A stretch of DNA of 64,000 nt from Sphingobacterium yanglingense (GTDB taxonomy: Bacteria; Bacteroidota; Bacteroidia; Sphingobacteriales; Sphingobacteriaceae): the NCBI RefSeq assembly GCF_004363245.1, contig NZ_SNYV01000011.1, positions 1,240,001 to 1,304,000 of the forward strand, in the 5' to 3' direction. Position 1 is the first letter of the stretch. Each line of letters opens with the position of its first letter. The translations under genes were made by a program, and so were the position numbers. Positions 9,524-18,743 of the stretch are shown here, piece by piece. The notes below the pieces were generated by a model that was given only the letters and a program-made list of their open reading frames with translations, was not told the origin of the DNA and did not search any database.

Positions 9524-10633
9524 CTATCGGATCGTCACCCTCCTTCCTTCCAATTGGAATGTTATATTATAGTGTAATTTCAGTGCTTTCAAAAACTCAT
9601 TGAGACTGATATTCCGAGGTATCTCGCCCGTTAGTTTGGGCAAATGTCCCAGGTCACGGTCTACCACCACATCCACATCATACCAACGGGAGATATCGTT
9701 CAGTATATCCCGCAGATCATCTTGTTGGAATACTAAAATATCTTCCTTCCAGGCTGTCACATCTTGGGCATTGACCTCCACAACGTGAACACCGTCCTTA
9801 GACCAGACCATCTGCTGTCCCGGTTTGAGCACTTTCGAAACATGAAATTCTTCGGCCCTCACTTTCACCTTTCCTTCCAGCAAAGTCGTCCTATCAACTT
9901 CCCTTGGGTAGCTCCGCACATTGAACTTCGTCCCCAGTACTTCAATAGTCTGTTTGTCGGCTACAACCTTAAAGGGCTTATTGTCCTGATGAGCCACTTC
10001 AAAATAGGCCTCTCCAGATAATATGACAGACCTTTCCTGACCGAATACCTGAGGGTATTGCAATTTAGAAGCTGCATTGAGCCACACTTTGGTACCATCA
10101 GAAAGCGTGACCCGATAAGTACCCCCTCGAGGCGTCTCTAGACTGACCTGTCGATCCTTATGATGCGCGTCTGAATCGTCCTTGAAAACATCACTTCCGT
10201 CCTGGTATACGATATCCTGATTCATCACTATCCCCTCTTTCCCCTCTTCGAGTGCCATTGCGCTGCCATCAGAAAATGTCAGGGTCGCCCGGTTTCCACC
10301 AGGAGCGATTTCGTGCTGAGTCAGGTCGACAACAGGCTCAGGACTCTCCTTCAATTTCCAAACACTAAGGCCAACTGTAAATACCAATACCGCAGCGGCT
10401 GCCCAATACCAACCCCTAGATTTCGATTTTGACCGTTTGGCTTCAGCATGCTCTATCTCATTGAGAATATGGCGATGGGTATGAATGTAAGAATCATTGA
10501 CCTGTTGACTAGAAGGTATAGACCTTCTTTCATCCAGATAATGGAGATAATGGGACTCGAGCTTTTGCCTTTCCTCTGCTGTACAACGCCCTTCCAAATA
10601 AGCGTCCAATAATTCATCTATTCTTTTATCCAT
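9524..10633 (-). CDS. FecR-family anti-sigma factor
   Basis: About 369 residues. The cytosolic N-terminal part (RIDELLDAYLEGRCTAEER) matches the sigma-binding end of FecR proteins. One membrane helix lies near residues 92-112. The periplasmic part holds the FecR domain (GGTYRVTLSDGTKVWLNAAS, then GEAYFEVAHQ) and a C-terminal DUF4974-like STN-contacting domain (DILNDISRWYDVDV). A longer reading from 10672 exists, but the ATG at 10633 has a good GGAGG about 10 nt upstream and starts the normal family sequence. It sits between the ECF sigma gene and the STN receptor, its expected partners, and should hold the sigma factor until the receptor signals. Confidence 0.93.
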   Translation of the reverse strand: MDKRIDELLDAYLEGRCTAEERQKLESHYLHYLDERRSIPSSQQVNDSYIHTHRHILNEIEHAEAKRSKSKSRGWYWAAAAVLVFTVGLSVWKLKESPEPVVDLTQHEIAPGGNRATLTFSDGSAMALEEGKEGIVMNQDIVYQDGSDVFKDDSDAHHKDRQVSLETPRGGTYRVTLSDGTKVWLNAASKLQYPQVFGQERSVILSGEAYFEVAHQDNKPFKVVADKQTIEVLGTKFNVRSYPREVDRTTLLEGKVKVRAEEFHVSKVLKPGQQMVWSKDGVHVVEVNAQDVTAWKEDILVFQQDDLRDILNDISRWYDVDVVVDRDLGHLPKLTGEIPRNISLNEFLKALKLHYNITFQLEGRRVTIR

Positions 10634-10763
10634 TTTATATCTACCTCCGACATACAAAAGCACGTCTAACAAATAAGAAACCTTAGGAGCACAAAAATCC
10701 CGAATTATTTCACATAAAAATACAAAACAATGAATTTCAGAGACATAATCTCAAAAAAAAGAA

Positions 10764-11336
10764 TTACCCCATCAGAAGAAAGACCGCTATTGCGAGGCCC
10801 AGCTTGAGCCGTGCATCTTTGATAGCTCTGGAGTGGAGGTTGCGTACCGTTTTCTCGGATACATTAAGCATCTCGGCAATTTGGGAAACCGAGAGGTTGT
10901 CAAAATAGGTGAGCACAAATACCTGACCAGCCTTACCGGGCATCTCTTCAGCCAGATCGTGCAGGCGTCTGACCAACTCTTTTTCAAAGACCTTCTCTTC
11001 GGCATGGGTATAGCCCTCCTGTAGATAGGCATGTAGACTTTGCTTATATTGAGTCACCACAGACTTTCGGCGTTCCTCATTCAAAAAACCATACTTGATA
11101 CCTTGGTGTAGGTAGCTCAATACACTTCCCTTAATCTGTAGATCGTTACGCTTTATCCACAGATTGACAAAAAGTGCCTGAAGAATGTCTCTGGACGCAA
11201 ACTCATCATTGGTCAGCTTATAGGCATAGAAAAACAAAAAATCGTGAAAGCGGGCATAGATTTCATCAAAAGCCTTCTTATCGTCGCTCTTGAGAAGTGC
11301 CAACAACTCGTGCTCATCTAATCCTTGATAATCCAT
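10764..11336 (-). CDS. ECF sigma-70 family RNA polymerase sigma factor (FecI-like)
   Basis: A 190-residue protein with region 2 at about residues 20-90 (AFDEIYARFHDFLFFYAYKL, then DILQALFVNLW) and region 4 at about 120-175 (LSVSQIAEMLNVSEKTVRNLHSRA), a helix-turn-helix for -35/-33 recognition. The C-terminal hydrophobic tail (LAIAVFLLMG) is common in Bacteroidetes FecI-like sigma factors. The gene begins the minus-strand series ECF sigma, FecR, STN-SusC, SusD, S9 peptidase and most likely activates that operon. A divergent methionine sulfoxide reductase gene lies 282 bp away. Confidence 0.92.
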   Translation of the reverse strand: MDYQGLDEHELLALLKSDDKKAFDEIYARFHDFLFFYAYKLTNDEFASRDILQALFVNLWIKRNDLQIKGSVLSYLHQGIKYGFLNEERRKSVVTQYKQSLHAYLQEGYTHAEEKVFEKELVRRLHDLAEEMPGKAGQVFVLTYFDNLSVSQIAEMLNVSEKTVRNLHSRAIKDARLKLGLAIAVFLLMG

Positions 11337-11558
11337 GTAATGCTTCGAAAACGTTAAAAATCGGCACTGTTCTTATTGATTGCCGAGTAAATATAGATGT
11401 TTTCATTTATATTACAATCTCAATCGCAGTAGATGGACCCAAGCGGCCGCCAGCGAGCAAAGCCCCTCTCCGTCATTCCCTTTCGTCTTTCTATTGTAAA
11501 AAGAGCGTTTCATACTAATTCATGTTGTTTTTTTAGCAAATTACACTCCTCAAGGCAT

Positions 11559-11566
11559 TATCTTTG
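11559..11566 (+). promoter_or_regulatory. Bacteroidetes -7 box (TAnnTTTG) upstream of msrAB
   Basis: TATCTTTG matches the Bacteroidetes housekeeping -7 consensus TAnnTTTG and lies about 53 nt before the msrAB start codon. I could not find a convincing -33 TTG at the normal spacing, so this is a candidate only. Confidence 0.4.
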
Positions 11567-11618
11567 TATACCATACGGGATAAGATCAATTACGTTCTTA
11601 TGGAAAAGTAGATAGAAA

Positions 11619-12716
11619 ATGAAACAGCTATTAGCAGTCGTTGCACTTGCCATCGGCATATTTTTGCTCAGTAAGATCGGCTTTTCGCAGAAGACACAAA
11701 CTATAAAATCGTCAAAACAACATATTATGAACACTACAGATACGACAGACCCACACCATCAGGTTATATATTTTGCAGGAGGATGCTTTTGGGGCACCGA
11801 GCATTTTTTCAAGCAAGTACGTGGCGTGACGGCGACAGAGGTCGGCTATGCCAATGGGAATACGGAAAATCCTTCTTATAAAGATGTCTGCACCGGTAAT
11901 ACCGGATTTGCTGAAGCCGTAAAGGTAAGCTATGACCCGACGGTAATCGACCTGAAGCTCTTAATCGATCTATTCTTTAAAACAATCGACCCTACCACGC
12001 TCAACAGACAGGGCAATGATATCGGAACACAATACCGCACCGGTATATACTATACCAATGCGGCAGATATACCAGTCATCGAGGAGCGTCTAGCGGACCT
12101 TAAAAAACAGTACAATGCTGATATCGTTGTAGAGCTAGAGCCACTGGAGAACTATTTCGATGCTGAGACCTATCACCAAAAATACTTGGACAAAAATCCA
12201 GGAGGGTACTGCCATATCGGACCTGATTTATTTGAAATAGCTCGACAAGCCAACCCGGCCCCAGCTGCGGCTTATAAAAAGGCAGACAAGGAGACTTTAA
12301 AGAAAACCTTGACTCCTCTTCAATATGAGGTAACCCAAAATAATGCGACAGAGCGTCCTTTCAGCAATGAATACGATCAAGAGTTTAGAGAGGGCATCTA
12401 TGTCGATATCACCACTGGTGAACCTTTATTTATTTCTACAGATAAATTTGATGCCGGTTGCGGATGGCCTGCTTTCTCCAAACCTATTGACAATGGCCTC
12501 ATCGAGGAAGTATCTGACAATTCGCACGGGATGCGACGAGTAGAGGTCCGTAGTAAGACGGGCGATGCGCATCTTGGTCATGTGTTCGAAGATGGCCCCG
12601 CAGATAAGGGTGGACTTCGTTACTGTATCAACAGTGCGTCACTCAAGTTTGTCCCTAAAGATCAAATGAAAGCAGCGGGCTACGAAAAGTACCTACCGCT
12701 CCTGAACAAAAAATAA
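11619..12716 (+). CDS. msrAB: Exported bifunctional peptide-methionine (S)/(R)-S-oxide reductase
   Basis: A 365-residue fusion of MsrA and MsrB that repairs both stereoisomers of methionine sulfoxide in proteins. An N-terminal hydrophobic signal/anchor (residues 3-22) places it outside the cytoplasm. The MsrA part (about 48-215) has the catalytic GCFWG motif with Cys56 and a late Cys198 (GGYCHI). The MsrB part (about 228-362) has CGWPAFSKP (Cys281), [13 protein letters not shown] and the catalytic RYCINSA (Cys336). The two CxxC zinc motifs of many MsrB proteins are absent, as in other exported MsrB domains that use a Cys pair. It is a single-gene unit with its own -7 box and terminator, likely for envelope oxidative damage. 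Confidence 0.96.
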   Translation: MKQLLAVVALAIGIFLLSKIGFSQKTQTIKSSKQHIMNTTDTTDPHHQVIYFAGGCFWGTEHFFKQVRGVTATEVGYANGNTENPSYKDVCTGNTGFAEAVKVSYDPTVIDLKLLIDLFFKTIDPTTLNRQGNDIGTQYRTGIYYTNAADIPVIEERLADLKKQYNADIVVELEPLENYFDAETYHQKYLDKNPGGYCHIGPDLFEIARQANPAPAAAYKKADKETLKKTLTPLQYEVTQNNATERPFSNEYDQEFREGIYVDITTGEPLFISTDKFDAGCGWPAFSKPIDNGLIEEVSDNSHGMRRVEVRSKTGDAHLGHVFEDGPADKGGLRYCINSASLKFVPKDQMKAAGYEKYLPLLNKK

Positions 12717-12720
12717 CATT

Positions 12721-12753
12721 ACAAGGCCCGACACAAAATATGTCGGGCCTTGT
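12721..12753. terminator. Intrinsic terminator after msrAB
   Basis: A perfect 13-bp stem (12721-12733 with 12741-12753) with a 7-nt loop begins four bases after the msrAB stop codon. A T-rich run follows on the plus strand. Confidence 0.88.
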
Positions 12754-13103
12754 TGCTTTAAACCAACCAACGCTCCTGCTCATCAGAAGCCGTCGTCCCA
12801 AACCCCACCTATTGGGCTTTCCTCAATTTCAATTCCTTCCTCACGCCACGCTTATTTCAACAAAACACAAATTAAATCCAAACAAAAAGTATTCAAAACA
12901 ACCTAACATACAATAGGTTACAAATCTTGTTTTACATTTTATTTTACTTTTTTATTTTTTATTAAAAAAATAAAAACATTAATGTAACAAAAACGTTATA
13001 GCATATAACAACGAGACCTATCTCTACATTTTAATTTCATGAACAACTAATTTATATGATCTAGATCATTATAACTCAATACTTATAAACTTAAAATGAC
13101 ATC
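12754..13103 (+). other. Long AT-rich leader region before the SusC/SusD pair
   Basis: About 350 bp without a gene. The second half (12880 onward) is very AT-rich, with long A and T runs around 12935-12990, and should contain the promoter and 5' leader of the receptor gene. I found no exact TAnnTTTG box. The only clear site is the perfect palindrome at 13056-13069. Confidence 0.6.
13056..13069. promoter_or_regulatory. Perfect 14-bp palindrome, candidate operator
   Basis: ATGATCTAGATCAT is an exact inverted repeat centred about 41 nt before the SusC start codon. Its arms resemble the TGAT-N4-ATCA half sites bound by CRP/FNR-type dimers. No regulator gene sits next to it, so the binding protein is unknown, and a chance palindrome in AT-rich DNA cannot be excluded. 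Confidence 0.35.
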
Positions 13104-16100
13104 ATGATTAAACAACCAAAACTTAAAACTGGTCGCAATGATGCTGCTCAAAAGACCTTACGGGGTACACTCCTCGTGTCTGGAGCACTGCTTCTCCTAG
13201 GGAATCCCCTACTCGCGGCACCCGTGTTTTCTTCAGACCTGATTATGAATGTACATCTCGCCTTTCAGGAAAACGAGATTCAGGGCACTGTCAAAGACAG
13301 TGACACAAAAGCTCCATTAGCCGGAGTCACTATTAAAGTTGTAGGCAAGTCAATTGCTACTTCTACAAACGATCAAGGGGCATTTCGTATCAAAGCCTCT
13401 CCTAACGACGTTATTGAGATCAGCTACATTGGTTATGAAACAACAAGGAGAACCATTCCCTCTGGTGCGGGCAACCTGCAGATCGAACTAAAATCCGACG
13501 CCAGTAGCTTGGAAGAAGTCGTAGTGACGGGATATGGTACCCAACGTAAGAAAGATCTTACCGGTTCTGTTGCGATCGTCGATGTAGCCCAACTAAAGGC
13601 CCAACCAGCTGCCACAGCAGTAGAAGCATTGCAGGGAAAAGCCGCCGGTGTACAGATTGTCAATGATGGAGCTCCAGGTTCCACTCCACAGATCAAAATC
13701 AGAGGTTATAGCACCATCAACAACAACGAGCCTTTATATGTCATAGATGGTGTACCTTACGAAGGAAAACTAAGCTGGTTCAATCCAAGCGACATTGAGA
13801 CTATGCAAGTATTAAAAGATGCCTCTGCTGCATCTATATATGGATCCCGTGCCAACAATGGCGTAGTGATCATCACGACAAAAAAAGGCGCTCCCGGGAA
13901 ACCACAGATCAATCTCGATGTATATGGCGGAATCCAGACACCACAATACAGTCGCTATCCCAAAATGATGACACCACAGCAGGTATATGATATGGACAAC
14001 AAGCTCAACGGCACCAACCTGCAATTACCGGATTACTTGCGTGCCGGAGCCAAAACGTCCTACGATATCACACCCGCAGATGTAGATATGTCACTTTACA
14101 ATTACAGCAGAGACCCCGCTACCTTCTACCAGATTACCAAGGCAAATAAGGAAGGTACGGACTGGCTTCGTGAAGTCTCTAGATCAGCTCCTACCCAGAG
14201 CTACCAACTATCCGCTACAGGTGGTGGTGACAACGCTACCTACGCCATGTCCGGAGGATACCTCAACCAAAAAGGAACTATTATCCATTCTCAATTTGAG
14301 CGGTTCAATGTACGTAGCAATACCCAATTCAAAGCTTTTGACCAAAAATTACGTTTTGGTCAGAACATGCAATACAGTTTTACCAAGGGAGTCGGTATGG
14401 GAGTAAACCCTAACGCGGCCGGAGGTTATATGGGCGATGCCAGTGTCGTTGCCTGGGCCCTTCGTGCTCAAACGATTATTCCGGTTTACGATGAAGGCGG
14501 TAATTTTGCTGGTAGTAAAGGTAAAGACCTTGGAAATGCCCGGAATCCAGTAGCGGAAGCTTTTAGACGTAAAGACAACGTCAATAAGAGCAACTTCTTC
14601 TTTGGCAATGCCTTTGGCGAATTCGACATTATTGACGGTCTGACCGCCCGGACAAGCTTTGGTTTACGTTATGAAAACTGGGGAGGTATCTCTATTACCT
14701 ATCCCGACCCCGAGTTTTCAGAGGGCTCTACCACCAACAACTCCATGAGCGAGAGCCAGGGCTACAATTCGGAATGGACCTGGACCAACACTTTAACTTA
14801 CAATAAGAAATTTGAAAAACACAGTTTAAACGTTCTTGCTGGTACCGAGGCTATAAACAGCAATGCCCGTGATATATCAGGCAGTAGAAATAGCTTTTTT
14901 ACCTTAGGGAGCTTGGATTATTTCTACCTTAACGCTGGTACCACCAATTTTGGAAACACAGGGACAGGATCCGTAGGTTCGTTGTTTTCTATCTTTGGAA
15001 AGGTGGACTATAGTTTCGACGACCGCTATATATTAAGTGCTACTGTACGTAGAGATGGATCCTCCAACTTTGGCCCTAACAATAAATATGGTACCTTCCC
15101 TGGTATCAGTGGAGCATGGCGTGTTTCTTCCGAACAGTTTATGGAGTCTGTAAACTGGATCGACGACCTAAAAATCCGTGCTGGCTATGGGGTAACAGGT
15201 AACCAACGCATACCTGCTTACAATTATATTGCACGCTACGCAAGCTCCATCACGCAATCTTCTTACCCTATCGGTGGCACTGTACAGAGCGGGCTATGGC
15301 AGAATTTTTACGCCAATGAAGATGTCAAATGGGAGCAGGTCAACGCCTTTAACATCGGTCTAGATTTTACGCTTCTACAAGGAGATCTAGATGGTACATT
15401 TGATTACTACGATAAGAAGACCAAAGACATGCTATTTAGGGTCCCCCAGCCTGCAACAGCAGTAGGTCGTGCGACAGCACCTTATATTAATATCGGTGAT
15501 ATGCGCAATCATGGCGTCGAATTCTCCCTGGGCTACCATTATGGACGCAGACAGCAGAAGGATTTCACCTTAGACCTAACCGGTACCTTTAGCAAAAATA
15601 TTAATAAGGTCGTAGCCTTGGCCCCTTCCGTATCCCAACAGAATTATGGTAAGTTCAGAGCGCTAGAGACAACCGTCCTTAAACCAGGCGAAGTGTTCGG
15701 TGCTTTCTATGGCTATCAGGTAGCAGGTGTATACAAAGATGCAAATGACGTAGCCAACTCACCTAATTACGCAGATGGGAAAGCCCGTCCAGGAGGCTTA
15801 AAATACGTAGACCAAAATGGAGACAATGTAATCAATGGAGCCGATCGTACCGTAATCGGGAATCCACATCCGGACTTCATCTACTCCCTAGCTGTCAATG
15901 CGGGGTATAAAAACTGGGATTTAGCCATGTTTTTCTATGGATCCCAAGGCAATGATGTTTTTGATGCAACAGCCTATTTCACAGATTTCGGCACTTTCAA
16001 TGGCGCACGCAGCGTACGCCTTCTTGATGCATGGAGCCCAGAAAACACTAATTCTTCAATGCCATCTTTAACGAATAAACCTTCTGAGCACGAATCTGCC

Positions 16101-16376
16101 ACATCAAGCTATTATGTAAAAGATGGCAGCTTCCTGAAGATGAAAAATCTTCAGCTCGGTTATACCCTACCTGTAAAAGAGCTTTTTGGTCAAAACAGTA
16201 ATCTTGGCAAGCTACGTATCTATGCCGGGGTGACCAACTTATTTACGATAACCAAGTATGATGGCTTTGATCCTGAGGTCACAGCAACACCAAGTGACTA
16301 TCCTGCTATAGGGGTCGATCTTGGGGTATATCCGCAGTCACGTCAATATCTGTTAGGTTTAAGTTTAGGCTTTTAA
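13104..16376 (+). CDS. SusC/RagA-type TonB-dependent receptor
   Basis: A 1090-residue outer-membrane receptor. The N-terminal signal peptide (hydrophobic stretch about residues 22-38, LLVSGALLLLGNPLLA) is followed by a CarboxypepD_reg-like domain (about 57-130, EIQGTVKDSDTKAPLAGV) and a TonB-box-like EEVVVTGYGTQ. The plug contains YGSRANNGVVIITTKKG, and the beta barrel ends in LLGLSLGF. There is no STN domain and no adjacent sigma/anti-sigma pair, so it is not a transducer of the kind at 5.9-9.4 kb. It is followed 11 bp later by its SusD partner. No glycosidase or peptidase is attached, so the substrate cannot be assigned. Confidence 0.94.
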   Translation: MIKQPKLKTGRNDAAQKTLRGTLLVSGALLLLGNPLLAAPVFSSDLIMNVHLAFQENEIQGTVKDSDTKAPLAGVTIKVVGKSIATSTNDQGAFRIKASPNDVIEISYIGYETTRRTIPSGAGNLQIELKSDASSLEEVVVTGYGTQRKKDLTGSVAIVDVAQLKAQPAATAVEALQGKAAGVQIVNDGAPGSTPQIKIRGYSTINNNEPLYVIDGVPYEGKLSWFNPSDIETMQVLKDASAASIYGSRANNGVVIITTKKGAPGKPQINLDVYGGIQTPQYSRYPKMMTPQQVYDMDNKLNGTNLQLPDYLRAGAKTSYDITPADVDMSLYNYSRDPATFYQITKANKEGTDWLREVSRSAPTQSYQLSATGGGDNATYAMSGGYLNQKGTIIHSQFERFNVRSNTQFKAFDQKLRFGQNMQYSFTKGVGMGVNPNAAGGYMGDASVVAWALRAQTIIPVYDEGGNFAGSKGKDLGNARNPVAEAFRRKDNVNKSNFFFGNAFGEFDIIDGLTARTSFGLRYENWGGISITYPDPEFSEGSTTNNSMSESQGYNSEWTWTNTLTYNKKFEKHSLNVLAGTEAINSNARDISGSRNSFFTLGSLDYFYLNAGTTNFGNTGTGSVGSLFSIFGKVDYSFDDRYILSATVRRDGSSNFGPNNKYGTFPGISGAWRVSSEQFMESVNWIDDLKIRAGYGVTGNQRIPAYNYIARYASSITQSSYPIGGTVQSGLWQNFYANEDVKWEQVNAFNIGLDFTLLQGDLDGTFDYYDKKTKDMLFRVPQPATAVGRATAPYINIGDMRNHGVEFSLGYHYGRRQQKDFTLDLTGTFSKNINKVVALAPSVSQQNYGKFRALETTVLKPGEVFGAFYGYQVAGVYKDANDVANSPNYADGKARPGGLKYVDQNGDNVINGADRTVIGNPHPDFIYSLAVNAGYKNWDLAMFFYGSQGNDVFDATAYFTDFGTFNGARSVRLLDAWSPENTNSSMPSLTNKPSEHESATSSYYVKDGSFLKMKNLQLGYTLPVKELFGQNSNLGKLRIYAGVTNLFTITKYDGFDPEVTATPSDYPAIGVDLGVYPQSRQYLLGLSLGF

Positions 16377-16387
16377 AAAATCAAATC

Positions 16388-18100
16388 ATGAAAAAAGAAA
16401 AATTATATATAGCACTGATATCTACAGCTTTTCTCTTCGGGGGATGTAGCAAAGATTTTCTCACAAAGGTACCCCAAGGGGAGCTTGTAACGGAACAAAT
16501 CACCAGCGGAGATGGAGTCGAAGCATTATTGCTTGGTGCATATGGAATTATGAACGGTAATGTCAGCGGGACATGGGGCAACTATGCATCAGCTCCCAGT
16601 CAATGGGTATTTGGAGAGCTAACCTCCGATAATGCCCACAAAGGATCTGATGAAAAAGATCAGCCGGCGATGAATAATCTAGAATCGCTGAAACCTAGTG
16701 CGATCAACGATCAGCTTATCGCAATGTGGCAGGTATATTACGAGGGAGTAAACCGTTGTAATGCTACTTTGCGATTACTCAAACAGGATCAAAGCAGTAC
16801 AAAAGAAATCTCTGCCCAACGTGCCGTTGAGATTGAGGCAGAAAGCAAAATGCTACGCGGTCACTATTATTTCTTCTTATGGCGGGTCTTCAAAAGCTTG
16901 CCTTACATTGATGAAAACACCACATTCGATGAAGCAAAGGTAAAACCAAATGATACCGACATCTATGATAAGATTATAGAAGACGTCAAATTTGCTGTCG
17001 ACAAACTCCCTGTGACCAAATTCAAAGGCGAATCTGGGAGGATGGACAAAAACATCGCAAAAGCATATCTGGGTAAGCTCTACCTCTATCAAGGCAAACA
17101 TGCGCTAGCCTTACCGTTATTTGAGGAAGTAATCGGCAGCAAGGACCTCCTGAGTATGCCTTTCCAGAACAATTTTGATATTGACAAGGAAGATGGTCCA
17201 GAAGCGATCATGGTATCCAAACATGCCATCAACCCCAACGGATCGGGAGACAATGCGAATGTAGGCGATATGCTCAGCGGATTATACGGCACATCTCCAG
17301 TCGGTTGCTGTGGCTTTTATCAACCTACAATAGACCTCGCAAACGTATATCAGGTCGATGCCAATGGACTTCCCTACCTTAATGGAGAGTATCGCACCAC
17401 TCCCAACACATCCGATATGCAACTGACCGGCAAAGCCAAAACAGATTATAAGGTGGATGTCACATTACGAGTCGATCCTCGTCTCGACTATACCGTAGGT
17501 CGTCGTGGTGTGCCTTATCTGGACTATGGAATCATGCCCGGTGATGACTGGATACGTGACGCCTCCTTTGCAGGTCCATTTGTCGGCATGAAAACCATGA
17601 TCAAACAAAGTCAGTTTCCGGGCAATGTTGTTGCTGGAGAAAACTACATCACCGGACTAGATGTTAATATCATACGTCTGGCCGATGTTATCCTGATGGC
17701 AGCAGAATGTGCGGTAGAAGCTTCAGACCTCGAAAAAGCACGTAAATATGTCAACATGGTCCGCGAACGCGCAAATACCTTGCCCCGTAAGCAAGTTGGA
17801 GGTGTAGATGTAGCGAATTACCTTGTCAAGCCGTATCCGACCTTTCCAGACCAAGCCTATGCACGCAATGCTGTACGTATGGAACGTCGTTTAGAGCTTG
17901 CACTAGAAGGCCACCGCTACTTCGATCTCGTACGCTGGGGTATTGCCAAGCAGGTACTTGAAAGTTACTCCGCATTCGAAGCCAAGTTTTTACCATACTA
18001 TGGTGGGTTGACCTATCAGCCACACAATGCCTATTTTCCTATTCCACAGACTGAAATCGACCGCAGTGGAGGGACATTGAAGCAACATAAAGAATATTAA
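16388..18100 (+). CDS. SusD/RagB-like outer-membrane lipoprotein
   Basis: A 570-residue lipoprotein with lipobox FGGC (Cys near residue 20) and SKDFLTKVPQGE, the usual SusD opening. Helical repeats follow (ESKMLRGHYYFFLWRVFKSLPY), and the C-terminal block MERRLELALEGHRYFDLVRWG is diagnostic of the SusD_RagB family. It lies 11 bp downstream of the SusC gene and ends at a strong terminator, so the two form a simple two-gene operon. It should cap the receptor and bind its ligand. Confidence 0.94.
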   Translation: MKKEKLYIALISTAFLFGGCSKDFLTKVPQGELVTEQITSGDGVEALLLGAYGIMNGNVSGTWGNYASAPSQWVFGELTSDNAHKGSDEKDQPAMNNLESLKPSAINDQLIAMWQVYYEGVNRCNATLRLLKQDQSSTKEISAQRAVEIEAESKMLRGHYYFFLWRVFKSLPYIDENTTFDEAKVKPNDTDIYDKIIEDVKFAVDKLPVTKFKGESGRMDKNIAKAYLGKLYLYQGKHALALPLFEEVIGSKDLLSMPFQNNFDIDKEDGPEAIMVSKHAINPNGSGDNANVGDMLSGLYGTSPVGCCGFYQPTIDLANVYQVDANGLPYLNGEYRTTPNTSDMQLTGKAKTDYKVDVTLRVDPRLDYTVGRRGVPYLDYGIMPGDDWIRDASFAGPFVGMKTMIKQSQFPGNVVAGENYITGLDVNIIRLADVILMAAECAVEASDLEKARKYVNMVRERANTLPRKQVGGVDVANYLVKPYPTFPDQAYARNAVRMERRLELALEGHRYFDLVRWGIAKQVLESYSAFEAKFLPYYGGLTYQPHNAYFPIPQTEIDRSGGTLKQHKEY

Positions 18101-18132
18101 GAGGAAATTGACTTCCGCTTAAACTAATTTTA

Positions 18133-18167
18133 ATTTGAGCCGATCGACAATGTTGATCGGCTCAAAT
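18133..18167. terminator. Bidirectional intrinsic terminator
   Basis: A perfect 13-bp stem (18133-18145 with 18155-18167) extends inward by three further pairs. It sits between the SusD gene end at 18100 and the convergent gene ending at 18169. T-rich sequence lies on the outer side for the minus strand. Confidence 0.85.
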
Positions 18168-18168
18168 G

Positions 18169-18633
18169 CTATAAGCGCTTTCCCTTTCTTCCATGCTTCC
18201 AAAACAACCATCCCGCTATCACTATCGGTATTGACAGCAACCACCACCAGCTCCTAGATGGATACCGTACACTGGTGCTACGCGTATCACTTTGCGACTT
18301 GCTATCTTCGACCACTAGACTATCGTAAGCAATACCCAGACTGGACCGACTCTTTTCGATGCTCTCTTGCTCGATGTAAGCGACTTTTCCACTTCGACCC
18401 CACAATCCCTCATCAGGATGAAAATAAAAGCTAGAATCGCTTAAAAACATCCAATAACGAGAAGTGCTCCCCTTATCACCGAACTGCATCCACGATGCGC
18501 TAGTACCGACCCTAGTCTCGGACAAGGCCTCTTGTTGTACCGTTTTGATTGTTTCTCTCTTTGACCGGCAGCCATAAAGAGCCATAAAAAGAGTTAAACA
18601 ACACATAAATAATTTATACACATAAACAATCAT
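18169..18633 (-). CDS. Small putative lipoprotein with C-terminal membrane helix (unknown)
   Basis: I do not recognise the family. From Met30 of the longest frame (start 18633) the product is about 154 residues. It has a lipoprotein-like N-terminus (MALYGC, Cys near residue 22), a polar middle with WMQFGDKGSTSRYWMFLSD, and a C-terminal hydrophobic helix (WWWLLSIPIVIAGWLFW) followed by a basic tail, so it may be anchored at both ends. The longer frame from 18720 adds a second hydrophobic stretch but has an AT-rich, unlikely N-terminus. It is the last gene of the CHAP amidase cassette on the minus strand and may be a spanin-like or envelope partner; that is only inference from size and context. 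Confidence 0.55.
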   Translation of the reverse strand: MIVYVYKLFMCCLTLFMALYGCRSKRETIKTVQQEALSETRVGTSASWMQFGDKGSTSRYWMFLSDSSFYFHPDEGLWGRSGKVAYIEQESIEKSRSSLGIAYDSLVVEDSKSQSDTRSTSVRYPSRSWWWLLSIPIVIAGWLFWKHGRKGKRL

Positions 18634-18743
18634 AATAAATTGAAAATTAAAGACTATAAAAAAACAAACAATACTAAACAAAATATAATTTGGCCTAAAA
18701 ACTTCAGGTGAATCCCCCATTAATCATTAATAATTAACCATTA

